NCBI GenBank assembly: GCA_037954235.1
Contig: JBBMOA010000020.1
Location: forward strand, 17,000,177-17,064,176
Direction: 5' to 3'
DNA from: Aulostomus chinensis
Lineage: Eukaryota; Chordata; Actinopteri; Syngnathiformes; Aulostomidae
Length of the DNA: 64,000 bases
Positions 1 to 14,800 of this stretch are shown one piece after another. The notes under the pieces are model-generated. The model saw only the letters and a program-made list of their open reading frames with translations. It had not been told where the DNA came from and did not search any database. Numbering within the stretch: position 1 is the first letter of the stretch; every line of letters starts with the position of its first letter. Made by a program: the position numbers and the translations under genes.

Positions 1-1240
<1,240 letters not shown>

Positions 1241-1432
1241 TCACAAGTTGTCTTCTCTCTCTTTAAGTTCACTAACTAAAACATACAGGAAGGTGTCTTG
1301 TATAAATCCAGGTGGTAAGAGCTACAGGCGGATGGCAGAACAGGTTTTGGGAGAATCTAACCACATGCGCTCGGGCTGCGGCTCCTCCTCGTGAGTTATG
1401 ATTCAGTCTTTCCTGGTGGATGGGGGGAGCGC

Positions 1433-1438
1433 TTTATA
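1433..1438 (-). promoter_or_regulatory. sox7: Candidate TATA box of sox7
   Basis: The minus strand reads AATATAAAGC across this site, about 260 bases upstream of the sox7 ATG. A start site near 1405 would give a leader of about 230 nt that includes the purine tract at 1181-1232. Only position and motif support this. Confidence 0.4.
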
Positions 1439-2342
1439 TTTGAGGAGCAGGTTCCAGGAGAAACCCCGGAGGACTCTCGGCTCCTCCTTGATTGTTAGAA
1501 CCGGAGGAGAGAGAGCGCAACATTTCAACACTACTAACTACTTCAACTACCAAAACACTCTGGGATTCCTGTTAATGAGACAGATTTCAGTGGTCACAAT
1601 GATCAAACCACAGAAGAGGGAACTCCTCTTTTTTTTCTTTTTTACCTCCTTTCTTTTCAGCACTCCTTTCATGTCCTGATGTGGTGACACAAAGAGAGAA
1701 GCAGTAGTGTTTTCCTCTTGTGAACCAGGAAAATTTCACCTGACAAACTGATCTAACCGAACCAGTTCTGGAGGGAACACACACCAACTCCACAGGTCAA
1801 GAGTTTCCAGATGAATGCCAGCATAACGAGATGTCTGGGAACATTCCTCTAATAGTGAAGACGCCTTCTTCCTCTTCACTCTGACTTGAAAAGTAGAAAT
1901 TTTCTTAACTTTGAAGAAAATGTCTTTGTCAAAGGAGCCCCCTGCCCCCATGTTATAGTGTGTGAGTGTGTGTGAGAGAGCAGAGATAACCACTGAACAC
2001 ACACACACACACACACACACACTCGCACCACAAACAAATCAGTTTCCCTCTGTGGTTGCAGATCAAATCCAGTAGTTCCTGTTGACAGGACACTCTTGGG
2101 CTGCAGCCACAGAGAAGCTCACACTCTCACACTGCCGGAGCAGCTACTGATCCCAGGTCAGATGACTACAGGAACCTCAGGATTGTTCTTCCACTTTACT
2201 ATATATCTCTACGGAGACCCGCAGAGGACACACTGAGAAAAAAAAAATCATTCTGAGGCAAAGAAAGCGAGAACTCATTACCTCAATTTCATTATTTTGA
2301 GACCACGAGGCAAAAAACAAACAAACAAACAAACTAGTATGA

Positions 2343-2607
2343 CTGAGGGATCAAGTTCAACCTCAGAGTCACAAATTCATTAAACTGATGGAGCAAGTTT
2401 TAACACCTAACCTCAAAAAACAACTAAATTGAGGGAACACAGTATATCTTGTGGCCTCAAAATAAGGAAATAGGGAGAGATTACATCTTGTGGCCATGAG
2501 TTAATTAGATTGTGGAGAGAAGTTTGGTCTTGTGGCCTTTAAATGACCAAATAGGGGGAACCAGTTTTATCTCATGGCAACAGAAAATTAACTTGAGGGA
2601 ACAAGTT
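2343..2607. repeat. Degenerate minisatellite, unit about 42 bp
   Basis: Successive units start near 2343, 2385, 2429, 2470, 2510, 2551 and 2593, giving a spacing of 40-44 bases. Each opens with a TTGAGGGAACAAG-like block, most continue with ATCTTGTGGCC, and several end AAATAA-CTAAA. Copies are diverged and the outer ones are incomplete. Related fragments may extend left to about 2275. Confidence 0.7.
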
Positions 2608-2724
2608 ATTCATCATTGTATATACATATTTTTTTTCAGAAGAAAGTAGTTCACTATCCACAGGCAACATAGTTTTTCAATAATGATGCACATCTTGTGA
2701 CGAGTAGTAATGAAATGTCAGCGC

Positions 2725-2726
<2 letters not shown>

Positions 2727-2759
<33 letters not shown>

Positions 2760-3156
2760 GACCCGAAACAGGAACAGGATACGGCACCTGAAGCCACAGA
2801 TTGTGTGGAGCAGCACCATTAGTGATATATAGGGGCACACTTCCTCTTGCACTTCTTACATGTCACACTGATATGTTGTGAAAGTTGTGTGTGTGTGTGT
2901 GTGTGTGTTCGAGATGAAAACACGGGTGAAAGGGAGTGCATGAATACTATGATCCAGTTTCACACCATATTTGCAATTTGGAATGAAGCACCTGAAGACT
3001 GCGTGTGTGTGTGTGTGTGGGGGGGGCGGTAAATGATTAATAGCTCTATATATTAAGTGCTGTGTGGGTGGGAGCTGTATTAACCTGCTGTTGTTTACCC
3101 ATTCAGTGTGTAACGCATGTGGCAACTGGAGATGCGTGTGTGTGTGTGTGTGTGTG
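2727..3156. repeat. Cluster of four CA/GT microsatellites
   Basis: CA at 2727-2757, GT at 2886-2908, GT at about 3003-3019 running into a G run, and GT at 3135-3156. They are separated by about 100-130 bases of non-repetitive sequence. Confidence 0.9.
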
Positions 3157-4600
3157 AACACAAACACGACAACAATTTCACCATTATGATGTGTGGAGGT
3201 GAAACGTTCATGAATGAATTCAAGGATTCCCTATTCGTTTTCCTTGATTTAAAAATCCTTCCTTTGGTCCAGAGCTCTGTTTACTGTTTCACTACTTCTT
3301 ATTTCCGTGTCTCTACGACTACAATCATCAGCTACCGTTTGCATCTTATATCAGAGAGGAAGCAGGGAAGGTATCTGCTAGCTGACTCTGTTTCAACAAG
3401 TCTTGTCGAATGAACCAGTTTTAAATATTTCTGTCTGCTACAGTTCCAGAGAAACAGGGCTTTGGTCTTTCGCTATATGTGGGGACACTGTTGTATTTTC
3501 CTCTTCTTTCCAATGACTCATCCCGTCTTCAAAGTTTACACTACCCACTACTGAAGGGACAGCAGGAGTTCGGTCACACCTGATTAAATCTACAAGTATT
3601 CCAATCACCTTCGTAGTTCAGATGAACCTGTGTGACAAACGTGATCGTGACGCTCTCTCACTCTCACACACACCCGTCTCGTCCACTTGATCCAGTCAGG
3701 AGAGTTGAAATCAAACGTCAGAATAGAGAGGAAAAGTGATGTGACGCGTCCACAAGGTGAAACACTATCCCTTTACATTTAGGTGCCTGTAAACAAACAA
3801 GCAGTGGGAGAAGAAAACCCACTCAAGCTTGTTCTGTTGTGACGCAACTTACTGGCGCCCCTTAACTCATCACAAGGGTTCTTCATTTTTTCTTTATGCA
3901 TCCTCCGTCCACAGGAGTGTTTTCAGTTCAAGCTGCCACAGGAAGTGAACTCCCGTTGGATAAAGGTGGTGTGATGTTTCCAACACACGCCAACAGCTGC
4001 AGAGCTTTTTTGACCATAAATGGATGCTAATGTTGGTGAATAAATGACAATTGAAATATTAAAATGGGGAATTGGCTGATTTGACAAACTTGTGGTCCTG
4101 CAGGAATTTGGACAGACAACCATGTTTCCAGAGGACGGTCTGGGGGAAAATCCCTCAAAAGACAGAACACACACTAGTTTGAGCTGATGGAGCTCGGGGA
4201 CGAGCATCTCTGACCTTGGTAAGTGGCGACTGATGTGGAACAAAATCTCTCAAGAATGTTGCCAGCACCTTGGTGGTCTAACCCAGCACGGAGCAGGAGC
4301 GCCACATAAAGCATCTGTAAAAAGAAAGAAATCAACAAAACAATCTTTTGCACGACTACTTGGATTTATTCCTAAAAAAATATTTGTTGAGGGTAAAAAG
4401 GACCAACATTTGATTTACTAGAGTTCAAACATTTCAGACTTGCTGATGACTTAATGCTGTTTAATTAGCAACAATGTCAGGATTTAATTTTACAAGGTGA
4501 TATGGAGAATAAAACAGTATAACCAACCCCCAGAGAAGAAATCAGTTCCACTCAAGGATATAAATTTGAAATCACAACAAAAAGGACCAATTTTTAATTC

Positions 4601-4606
4601 TTTATT
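4601..4606 (-). terminator. pinx1: Candidate pinx1 polyadenylation signal
   Basis: The minus strand reads AATAAA here, about 660 bases after the pinx1 stop codon. It is the first canonical hexamer I noticed downstream of the stop. No transcript end can be seen from DNA alone. Confidence 0.3.
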
Positions 4607-5237
4607 GAATAAACCTCTAGATATCAGCCCTCATTTAATGACATCAAACACAACCGACCTGCTTAAAATACGTGGTCATGTGACCTCTCAGAAGATTCTG
4701 CATGATTGTGCCTGACGTGGTAAGGACTGGTGCTCCATTAGTGCGGCCTCAGGTTATGACCTAAAACCAGGGGGGAAAAACTGGTTTGATCGGTGGAAAC
4801 TTAATCCCCTCCAGTGCATCTTCAGTCACCAGTTATCACGCAGGCTGTTTTGCCTGAGTGAGAATGTTTACTTTTTGGTTTTCCACTTGATGAGCTGCCG
4901 TTTAGTCATTCTCATGTACGCACTTGTTACGTTGTGAGGGATCGTCACATACGATTGTGGTGCTGTTGTGATGGACACGCATACTGGACAAGATGTTTGT
5001 GTATTCTGCCAGCTGTTTCTTCCTGTTAGTTGCTGGGTGTAACTTCATGTCAACTGTTCCGATAGCAGTGTTTGACCATGAGCAGGTAAGCAGTGGCTCA
5101 CATTGCTCAAACATCCAAACGTCTACCGTGTCTTTAAGGCCAACGGTTTGCGCGTCCCAGAGGACAAAAAATGTGTGGTTTTACAGGATGAAAATTAATG
5201 GTGGCTAATGCGTAGCCTCCTCAACCTAGTGGTGTAT

Positions 5238-5255
5238 CCCCCCCCCCCCCCCCCC
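5238..5255. repeat. Poly-C run (18 bases)
   Basis: Eighteen consecutive C just downstream of the pinx1 stop, so a G run in the presumed pinx1 3' UTR. Confidence 0.95.
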
Positions 5256-5265
5256 GAAGCTCGGA

Positions 5266-5916
5266 CTAATCTTGCCGTTTCTTTTTCTTGTTTTTGTTCT
5301 TTTTGGACTTCTTCTCTACCACCTCTTCCTCGTCCTCCATAACCGAATCATGCAACTTGTCTTTGCATTTCTTCTTCTTTTTGGGTACCAGCTCAGTTTG
5401 ACTCTCATGTCCCTTTAGTAGCTTGGTTTCTTGGTGTTTTTTATGCTTTTTCTTCTTCGATGGAGGCTTCTCCTCACAGTCCTGATCCCCACTGGAGGAG
5501 GAGCAACTGTTCTCATTTGAAGCTCCTTCAATTTTTCTCTTCTTCTTCTTTTTCTTTGAAGGCTCCTGGTCCTCCTCTACGACGAAGGGAGTGGTACACT
5601 TCTCTTCCATGACCTCCATCTCCTCTGCTTCTTTCTTGCTCTTCTTTTTCTTCTTTTTCTTTTTGGTCTCTTCAGAGATTTCCTGACCGCTAAGGACGGG
5701 CTTGGCTTCACTGGATGGACCCAATTCCTCAGAGGTGTCTGGACAGCTCCGGGCCGGGCCGCGTGCCTTCTTCAACTGAGCCATTCGCTGTGCAAAATAC
5801 TCCTGCATGGTCAGCGTACTGGTCACGGTCTTGGTGATGGACTCTGTGTCCAGTTCAGTCGGTGCAAGCAGCGAACTCTCCTCCATCTCGCTCTGAGAAT
5901 CCATGCTGTTGCTCTC
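5266..5916 (-). CDS. pinx1: pinx1 coding exon 7 (last)
   Basis: Residues 160-375 and a TAG stop. The acceptor is TTTCTGTCCAG just above 5916 and the exon opens in phase 0 with ESNSMDSQSEMEESS. It carries the conserved LTMQEYFAQRMAQLKK block (about 194-209), then five lysine clusters separated by acidic and serine-rich segments, ending KKSKKNKNKKKKRQD. Confidence 0.96.
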   Translation of the reverse strand, partial: ESNSMDSQSEMEESSLLAPTELDTESITKTVTSTLTMQEYFAQRMAQLKKARGPARSCPDTSEELGPSSEAKPVLSGQEISEETKKKKKKKKSKKEAEEMEVMEEKCTTPFVVEEDQEPSKKKKKKRKIEGASNENSCSSSSGDQDCEEKPPSKKKKHKKHQETKLLKGHESQTELVPKKKKKCKDKLHDSVMEDEEEVVEKKSKKNKNKKKKRQD

Positions 5917-8739
5917 CTGGACAGAAAAGACACAAGCGAGAAGAGTTAGGATTCCATGCAGTGTTCAGAGAAACAACACAAATAGACAGCGCACAATAGC
6001 GGGCCCGGGAGCTTGAGTGATCGTCCGTCATCGCGCCCGGATTAACCAGGAAGATCTCAGTGAGTGAAAAGAGCCCAAAGTAGGATGTTGATGTAACAAT
6101 GGGTGTTAAAGGATCACCGTAAAATTAGCATCGCAGAGCTGATCTGTTGCACATCTGACGTCTTTCAAAACAGCATTTATATATAGTAGCGCACGTGCAG
6201 CTGCGCGTCCTTGCACCGTCAGCTCCCCAAACGTCATCCAGTCAAGAGTTTGTCACTGGTAAATAAAGACAACAATTTTTTCCCACCAGAATTAAACAAT
6301 AACTTTGTCCTCTGTTGGTAATCTGACTGAAACACGGATGACATGGTGACTGGGACAGAAGGACACTTTTTCCGGCACGTAGTGATATTTTAGCTTCAAT
6401 TAGCTTTTAGCTTCGCCCAAAGTTTGTCAGGTAATGCTTTTTACAACATTCCATTCGTGACCGATGGCTTTACTGTGTTGAAATACATTGAAATAATTGT
6501 TCAAAGACTCAGTTTGCAGCTTTCTTTGACAGAAGATTTTGAACACGGTCAACGTGGTTATGCATGTTAAATTCTAAGTTACTGTATTGATATTACAAGT
6601 TCCCAGGAGTTGTGAGGTTTTGAAATATGTCCATTCTGAATGTTCAGTCTTTTTCAGAACTGCTGTCTTTAAGCGGCTGCTTGCTAAATGCATGCGCTGG
6701 TAAAACGTGTATTTCAAAATAACCCTAATCGTTCTATACGTTGATATATTAGCAACAGGCACTGAAACGCTGTGAGGCCAGAAGAGGTACGACAAATTAC
6801 TGTATATTAATTACAAACGTGTCCAAGTGTCGCGGGGATTTTTTGAAAGATGATGGAACATTTGGGTCAGAGTTGTGTGTGTGTGTGTGTGTGTGGGGGG
6901 GGGGGGGGCACATTTGCTCGTGTATATCTAAAAAGAGACAGCATCAGCTCAGTTATTCGTTTTGATAAAACAGTCTCGGTAGGTCTGGGGACGAGTCGGT
7001 CTAGTCACCGACTGCTATTTCAATCCTTCAGGCTACCGCCGCGCACTAAACAGGACCAACTTCGCAACAGAGAGGCACAAAACAGTCAATTTGTCAGCTC
7101 ACCCCTGCCACCCATTTGTCTTCATTTTCCTAATGGCCTACTCAATGCATAATGATTTGTCCAGAAGAATACAGAACTTCCTCCTGAGAATCCCAGGAAC
7201 AATACCAGCACTCTGTATTACCTCAGAGATCGCCCGCGTTTTGTTTTTTGTTTTTCAAAACCCCATAGATTAGAGATAAATTTGAAAACATTGTGTTGTG
7301 TTGAGTCACCCCCATGGTTTGGCCTTCTAAAGCTTTTACCCTCAGATTATCCTGCTCTGACTCTGAATGCTGACCGACAGACGAGTGCAGCGATGAGCTG
7401 GTAAAACAATGCAGACGTACGCCTTAACAGGACTTGGGGGACCTAAAACTGAACACAATACTGCATTTGAACAGGGATTCCTGCACACCTTGTAGTATTG
7501 CATAGGTGTAATAATCCGGCAAGTACTTTATTTTGGGATTTAAGATTAGCTACGGTCTTCAACTGGCCCACAGGGACTTCAGAGAAACCCTACAGCAGGC
7601 TATTAGTCTTAAAAGTCAATACATTACCATTGTTTTAGTGGCTTAATACGTTGATTAATATGGCAGCAAGGATGATGGGTAGAATGGGATATAAATTATG
7701 ACCAAAAAACCCCCAAACAAAACGGAAAAAAATGTAGGATTGATATGATTTCACCTTCAATTGCATAACTGGGCACGACTGGATAATATTTAAAAGATCC
7801 AGACGTCCTGCTGAGAACCTAAATATATGAGTGTGTTTGGATTTCATTTTCATTTAATTCACTTTGACTCTCACTGTGGGCCGACAGAGACACTTTTAGT
7901 GAACGTTACAAATGTAGCAAAAAAGGAAATGCAAATTGGATGGATTTCTATCAACTGAACTGGGCTACATTTTTGTCAGAAGATGGCGGTACAGGCAACG
8001 TGGCTTTAACGCACAGTGGAAGAAGAACTGGTTGTCCATCCGCTGATAACTTGAAGGTGGAATAGTTTTTTGCGCCAGCTAGAATGCTGTCCATTGAAGA
8101 AGTTCAAGTTTGGGAATATCTGATAGATTCACTTATTCGTAAAAGGGGGTTCCTTCTGCCACTTTGCATGTTTACAGTTTTTGATTCTTCAGGTTTTTTT
8201 TAAACCAACATATCAAAATGTGCATCGAAATAGTTTGAAACGTGACTGTACGGGCTCACTGACAAAGCAGGTTTTGCAGGGCCGGACACCAAAGTTTCCG
8301 GCCGCCTCAGACCTGGACTAGAGAAAACCCCCAACTTCTAACAAGCGGGATGTGTGGCCCTACAAGTGAGGCACCATTAGACAAAACTTTCCAACTTCAG
8401 AGAAAATCTATAGTTGCTGTTACTGCAACAATGGCCTCCTCTCTGCTTGGGAGAGTAGAGATGGGGCTCAGAGCTGACAGCGCCAAACAACATGTTACTG
8501 GGATTTGGGAAGAAGGGCTGGGGGGCCACTTTGGAGCTGCCTGTGAAATTACTCTCCAGAGAGGGAGAGGTGAGGGTGAATGAGTGGAGTAAAACGGAGA
8601 GGAGTGACGGAGGGGAAACATCTCCTCCATCAGGGAGGGCGGCTGGAACTTGCTATGTGGTTCGTCCCTCACTGCCTGGGGATCTCCATTAGACTCTGAT
8701 CCGGCAGAAGGAAAAGTGCTGCGCTGAGCAAAGGCGGCA

Positions 8740-8801
<62 letters not shown>

Positions 8802-11800
8802 AACTACACATTCAGTCAGCAGTACTGGCAGCCCTGGAGAGTTTGTTGGTGATTGTTGAGGGCAACATGTTACTAAGAAACACCTTTGTTGTACTGTTTG
8901 CGTGCTTCTTCCTCCATTTCCCTGTCATCAGGCACCACTTTATATCTTCTACTTACTTGAATATACAACAGAAACAAGATAACACGCTCAGTTTAACAAG
9001 TGCCATGAGGCAAAATCTCAATGTGACGATAGCTTTAAAAAAATGTATTGTAATGTAAATTCAAAATGTGAGTGATGTGATGTCACGCACAACAAAAGTG
9101 AGAAACAATATCGGTGCGGAGGAATTTTCGAGCAATAAACCTTAGTCAGGATTAGATTTGTTTTTTTCCTCCAACATTAGTGAGATGTTTCTAAAAAAAA
9201 CAATTTGAATCTGCTAAATATGAATTAAATCTACCAGCACCTATTTATTTGGGCTCACACTCATTTCAATAATAGTATAATAATAGTGGCAACACTTCTT
9301 CCAAGTGGTTCACGACGAACTGCTGAGGATTTCAATGATGGTCCAAATAACTTTGTGTCATACTAAATACACTTTTGTCTCAATTAAAAAAAACAAACAA
9401 ACAAACCTGTTGACAAAATCAGTTCACATAATTGCTTGGGCAGAGAGGAATGATTAAAAAAAGCCATGGCGGGCTCATCCACACAGGGGTTGAGGAGTGG
9501 AGGGCTGGAGAACACACCTATATTCAGCCGTGTCTACTCCTCCTCCTCCTCCTCCTCCCCTCAGACCCAGAACCCCAGGAAAAGGATGCGCTCGGTGCAC
9601 TGTGTGCAGTTCTGAGATAAGGCTCCTTCAGCAGAGGAGCGGTCTGGCTGGCTATCGGGCCCTTCCTGCTCCGCGCTCTCCCCTGGCGGGGGCAGGGGCT
9701 GGGAAGGGAACATAGGGAGGGCCTGCAGAGGGTCCCAGAGAAGAGGAGAGGGTGGGAAGACATTCAACAGGCCGCCTCCTTCAAGACACTCCAGTTCTAT
9801 CTCTCCCTGCTAATGTATCCAATGGAGAGCCAATAGACGTGTGCCAAGGTGCCAAGACACCGACGCCAGCACATTCAGGAGGAGAGTCAATCAAGCCAGC
9901 GAGGGATGATGGAGAGGGTTCATTACAGTGCATAGGAAACTTTTTTTACTCAACAATATGCACAAAGGATATTTTAGAACCTTATTTACGTGACGAGGTC
10001 AAAGCTAGAAACTGTATTAATGGAATGTCTAAAGTACTTGAAACTGAGTCTCTGCAACTGCAGGTCATAGATCTAATGGAGGTTTCTCCTCCATTGAAAA
10101 AGGATACCAATTTCAACGCTTTATGTCAGGAAAAACACGACACCTGACTTGACACGCTGCAGCTCCAAAACTGTTACTACTCCTCAATAACTTTTCATAA
10201 ACGTAAATTAATTTGTTGGAATGTAATGATATGACATCACGTATTTTCATTGTAATTGTTAAGTCCGATTTTCAGGTAAGCCAGACATGGTCAGTTGCCC
10301 GTTGTCCATTACTCAGCCCCCCATTCGTTGGCAAAACAATAAAATATCATCCTGCACAACGTATGTCAACATATGAAAGAGATATAAAAGCTAATCACAG
10401 GAAGTAAAAAACAACGATCCGGCTTAGACCACGTAGAGAACGTGTGTGAAGTTAAACAGAAGCTGGTGAGGAGGTTCTTGAGTTTTATCGCAAACATGAA
10501 CAGCTGGCGGCGGCTACGGGGGTTAAAAAGATAAAGTGAGGCTTTTATTTTTTTTTTTTTTTTTAAGATCAAAAATCACCCGCTCGTTTACATCTTAATA
10601 AACATCTGACAGAGCTGCAGTAGCCCATTTATTTTCTTAAAAACTGCCCGTTTTGCATTACTTACTGTCCCCCCCCCCCCCCCCCAATAATTTCCAGCCA
10701 ATATCGGTTGGGTCTGTAATTGCGTGAGAGTGCCCTCATTGTCCTGCCACAATAATAAATTTGGCGATAGTCAGGGTCTATGGATCAGACCCTGATTAGC
10801 CAGCTGTCTCTCCCTGATGAGCACACCGGTCCAGCAGCCCATCCTTCATGAGCCTGATGTGGGCGGACAGAAAAACAGGTGGTTACCTTATTCTCTGGTA
10901 AATAAGCGAACCTTCGCTTGACCATCAATATTTTTAAGTAGTGTCACTACCAATTAAGTGACATTTTTATTTATACTCAGCAGATACAGTCTATACACAA
11001 TGTTAGAAAACTGTTAAATTATGTAATTTAGGTGGAATAAATCCCCAAAAAAAGCAAGGATTTGGGCAAAGGGTGTACCCTCTTCGTCTAGTTAAGACTT
11101 AACACAAAAAAACAGGCGTTGAAAAATTGGACTTTGCGCCCAGTGTCGGAGCGTTTATCATTAGCAACAAACGAAGACAGCATTATGCATGCGGCATGAC
11201 TGCCCTGTGTTCGTTCCACACTGCAAACGCTTGCAGACAATGCAACCCCCCCCCCCAAAAGAGCATCCTAGTCCCCGTGCCCCCACCTCACGGCGGGGAG
11301 ATACCGTGATTATTTTACCCAGCTGTGATTTATTAGATTAAAGAGTCAGTGATTAAATGGTAGTCGGTGGCTGTAAACAGCCTGAGGGCTGGAAATCTTT
11401 GGGCAGTTAGCTTCACCAGGCGGTAATTACCCCGGCCCGTGTATTCCAGCTTAGTCCCGTAACTAAGAGACAGACCCTCTCTTTCTTTTTTCTCCTGAGC
11501 TAATCTGTAAGTGTCAGCAAGCTGGCATGGCCATGAGGGAGTGGTCTACACAGACTTGCCAGGGCGGTAGGTGCTAAATGTGGTGTGTGTGTGTGTGTGT
11601 GTGTGCGTGTCTATGCAGGATGGGGAAGGGGGGTGCCACTTGGCGGGTCTTGATATTTTCGGCGGTAGGAGCGAAAGGGCCTCTCAACAGAAACGCTCCA
11701 GAAAGGGAGAGCCTTGCTTACGACAATTAGATCTTATCTGAAATGTGAGCTTGTCAGTTTCACAATAAGCCACGCAGCCTGCCTGAGTGCAGCGACCCAT

Positions 11801-14800
11801 TCACCCAGCGCCACTCACTCGGCAACAATGTAGATTTACACCAGCGGGCTTTTTCTGCACCGAGGTTGGAGCGCAAGTGCTGCTGAAGCCAACCCCTCAC
11901 CTTAGCTCCAACACAATGTATCTGCCTTTGTGCTGTATTTCTATTGTTAATGGCAAACATATAATGCAAAGGAATGCCGAAAATTAATAACAAGAGCAGT
12001 GCCAGACTGCAAACCTCCACCTAGACAAGGTGTGTTTTTAACCCTAAGAACTGGATTTAAAGGTTCTTTTATCAAACATTTATTGTTACTGATAAAAACC
12101 GATAAAGAACATATTAGCAATTATATCTGTGGAGGAGCAATAAGTCCAGGGGATGAGAAAAACAACAAAAAAGACTAGTTCTTGGAGTTAACACTAAGCT
12201 AGAGACACTTAAACCGAAGTTGTATGATATTATCTTGACAACCATGTGGTGCCAAGTAGTTTCTACCTTAGTTAGTTCACAATATCATTCGTGAACATTC
12301 TTTTTTTCGCATGTTACGTCTTTGTGGATATGAAAGAAAATTCCAAATCTTACCCTACCTGACTTTGATTAAAAATAATTGTTCAAAATCATCTGGACTG
12401 TTATTCCCAAAAAAATCACATCGTGACCTTGGGGAATTTATACTCCACCAAAATGAAGAACAGCCTATTTTTCCACAAAGTACTAGAAAAAGACAGTTAT
12501 TTAAGCCTGTTTATACAATTTCAAGATTTTAATGATACAAGTGTGAGTAAAGGATTGAAATCTCAGTAAAACTGTATTCTCCTTACTTGTATGCTGCCAA
12601 GCTGAAAAACCCTGTCTCAGAGAGCTACCACTTCCACCTCCACATGAAACTATTTTTCGTATTGTACTCACTTTCAGCAGCCAGGGCTTTGACACTATCA
12701 TGTCCACTGATTCTATCCCATCACATTTCAGTGGTCACAGGCCTCAATATCAGCCTGGAAATTTGATCCTCAAGTCGGAGACCAATTCTGAACTGAAAAG
12801 AATTTGTTTCTGTCATGACTGCAAGGCGTCACCGCTCAACTTGGCCCATCGGTTCCCTGGCGCCTCGCAGGCGCATCTGCCAAACGCTCGAGCCCCCAAC
12901 CCTGCCTCGTATTCCTGAAGGTGGTGGTACCGAGGGAGCCCCTGCTGACGCGTGATCCTTCATGTGGACGACGCGTGGGCAGGAGAAAACTTGCAACAGG
13001 TGCCACCCGATGAGGCTGGGTTCTCTGCCCTTTGTGGTTGAGCATGAGTGGGAGTGGGAGAGGTTGCCGGGGTCACGCTGACCCGAGAACATAGTGCACC
13101 ATACTGACTGTCTGACTGGAGGGGTCAGATGTCAAAACGAGACTTGTAGCAAATTATACACGGCCATTTTTCTTCTCCCACATCTATAAAGGAGTGTAGA
13201 ACTAATGAGCGAGTTGATGTGAACAACTGTGATGCTTTTAAGAGTAAAATATTATATTGGATGGACAAAAGCTGTATTTATTTGTCTGGTTTGTTTAGAT
13301 GTAAAACAAAACAGAACAAAATATTAATGAGAATGTTAAAGCAAAGTAAAATAATATTCTACTGTGGAACATTCAAAATGAATTCCCAGAGTGCTGTGGG
13401 AAATCCCTGAACTACAATCCTGCACTCCTTAAAATTAATTACAATGAGTCTAATTGTCACAGTTTGAATTATGGCCATTTCTATGGTCATAATATCAGAA
13501 AACAAAAAGAAAATGAAATTTTGTCGGCAAAAAAAAAAGGAAAAAAAAGCGACAGATAAGAAGCAATAGTTGGAAAAATAAAACTATGGCTTGTTTCCAC
13601 CTCTCAACTGAGCTGGCGGCTTTAAAAAATGACTAACTTTTGTTGATGTATGAATCGGCGGGGAGTCTATTTATCAGCAGGCCCTTTGCGGTCGCCCGCC
13701 TGGGTCCCTCAAGTCACAAGCCGCGTCGCTCCCCTTTGACTGATTAATTAGCCAATCAGAGGACATTTTTCACTGGGCGGCAGAATGGTTTATTTCAGCT
13801 AATGCTGGGCTTTCGAGCTGAGGCCCGTTGGAGCCTCGTCGGCTTTTTCGGCCTGCCTGAGTGGCCGGGCAGAGGGGCAAGGGAGATAAATCAAGCTGGG
13901 CTGGCCCTCCGTGTGGCTCCCCTAACTAAACCCCCTGAGGAGGGCAAGGAGAGCCGGTGGTAGTGGAGAAGGAGGGAGGAAAAAGACGGGAACACAGGAT
14001 GGCCAGGGGCACTGCTCGCCCGCCGATAAGCACAGGGAGCACAGGGCTGCCAAAGTGCCTTCATTTAAAGTGGCCGGGCCTTTTTGATATCTCGGCAGAG
14101 AGCGGCTGTCGTTTGTCATGTGGTGAGTAATTGTGTTGAGGGGCACAAGAGGAGGCGAGAGATGGGGGGGGCCTACAAGCGTGGGATGGGTGATGGATAA
14201 CAGAGAGCCGTGTAGATGGACAGGTGCTCCAGCACAACCCTGACTGGTCAGGGATGGTGAATGATGGTTTGAAGCTCACATTTTCAGGTGGCTGCAGGAG
14301 CAGGAGGAATGAGCTCGTGGGTGGAATGTCGGTTATTCGATTATCTTGTAAATACAACTTAATTTGTTGATACACTCATCATTTTGAAAGGAAGAGGGCG
14401 TGTGTGTAAGTGTGGTACAGGCCTAAATTTATACGTGTGTAAGACTAAATGAAAATCTGTGTGAGTAACACAGATCTTAAACACTGAAGAAATTTAAGAT
14501 GTTTGTATTAATCTTGACATGAATTTTAAGACAATATCCGTTCCACGCTGTTGTCTTTGACACGTATTCAGAACTTTCCATCTGTATCTGATCAAAACTC
14601 ACTCCCGCCATCATTTAACTTCCTAAATATCTTATTTAATAAGGAGTAACTATTAAAAATGACAAATCTACATTGTAAAGACAGGACATTAGACGAACAA
14701 TAACTACGACAATATGACTACCTGGACAGAACCAGTTAACAAGGGGTTAATAACCTGCCTGACCTCCACATATGTTCTTTACAACACAAACCAGTGTTGT

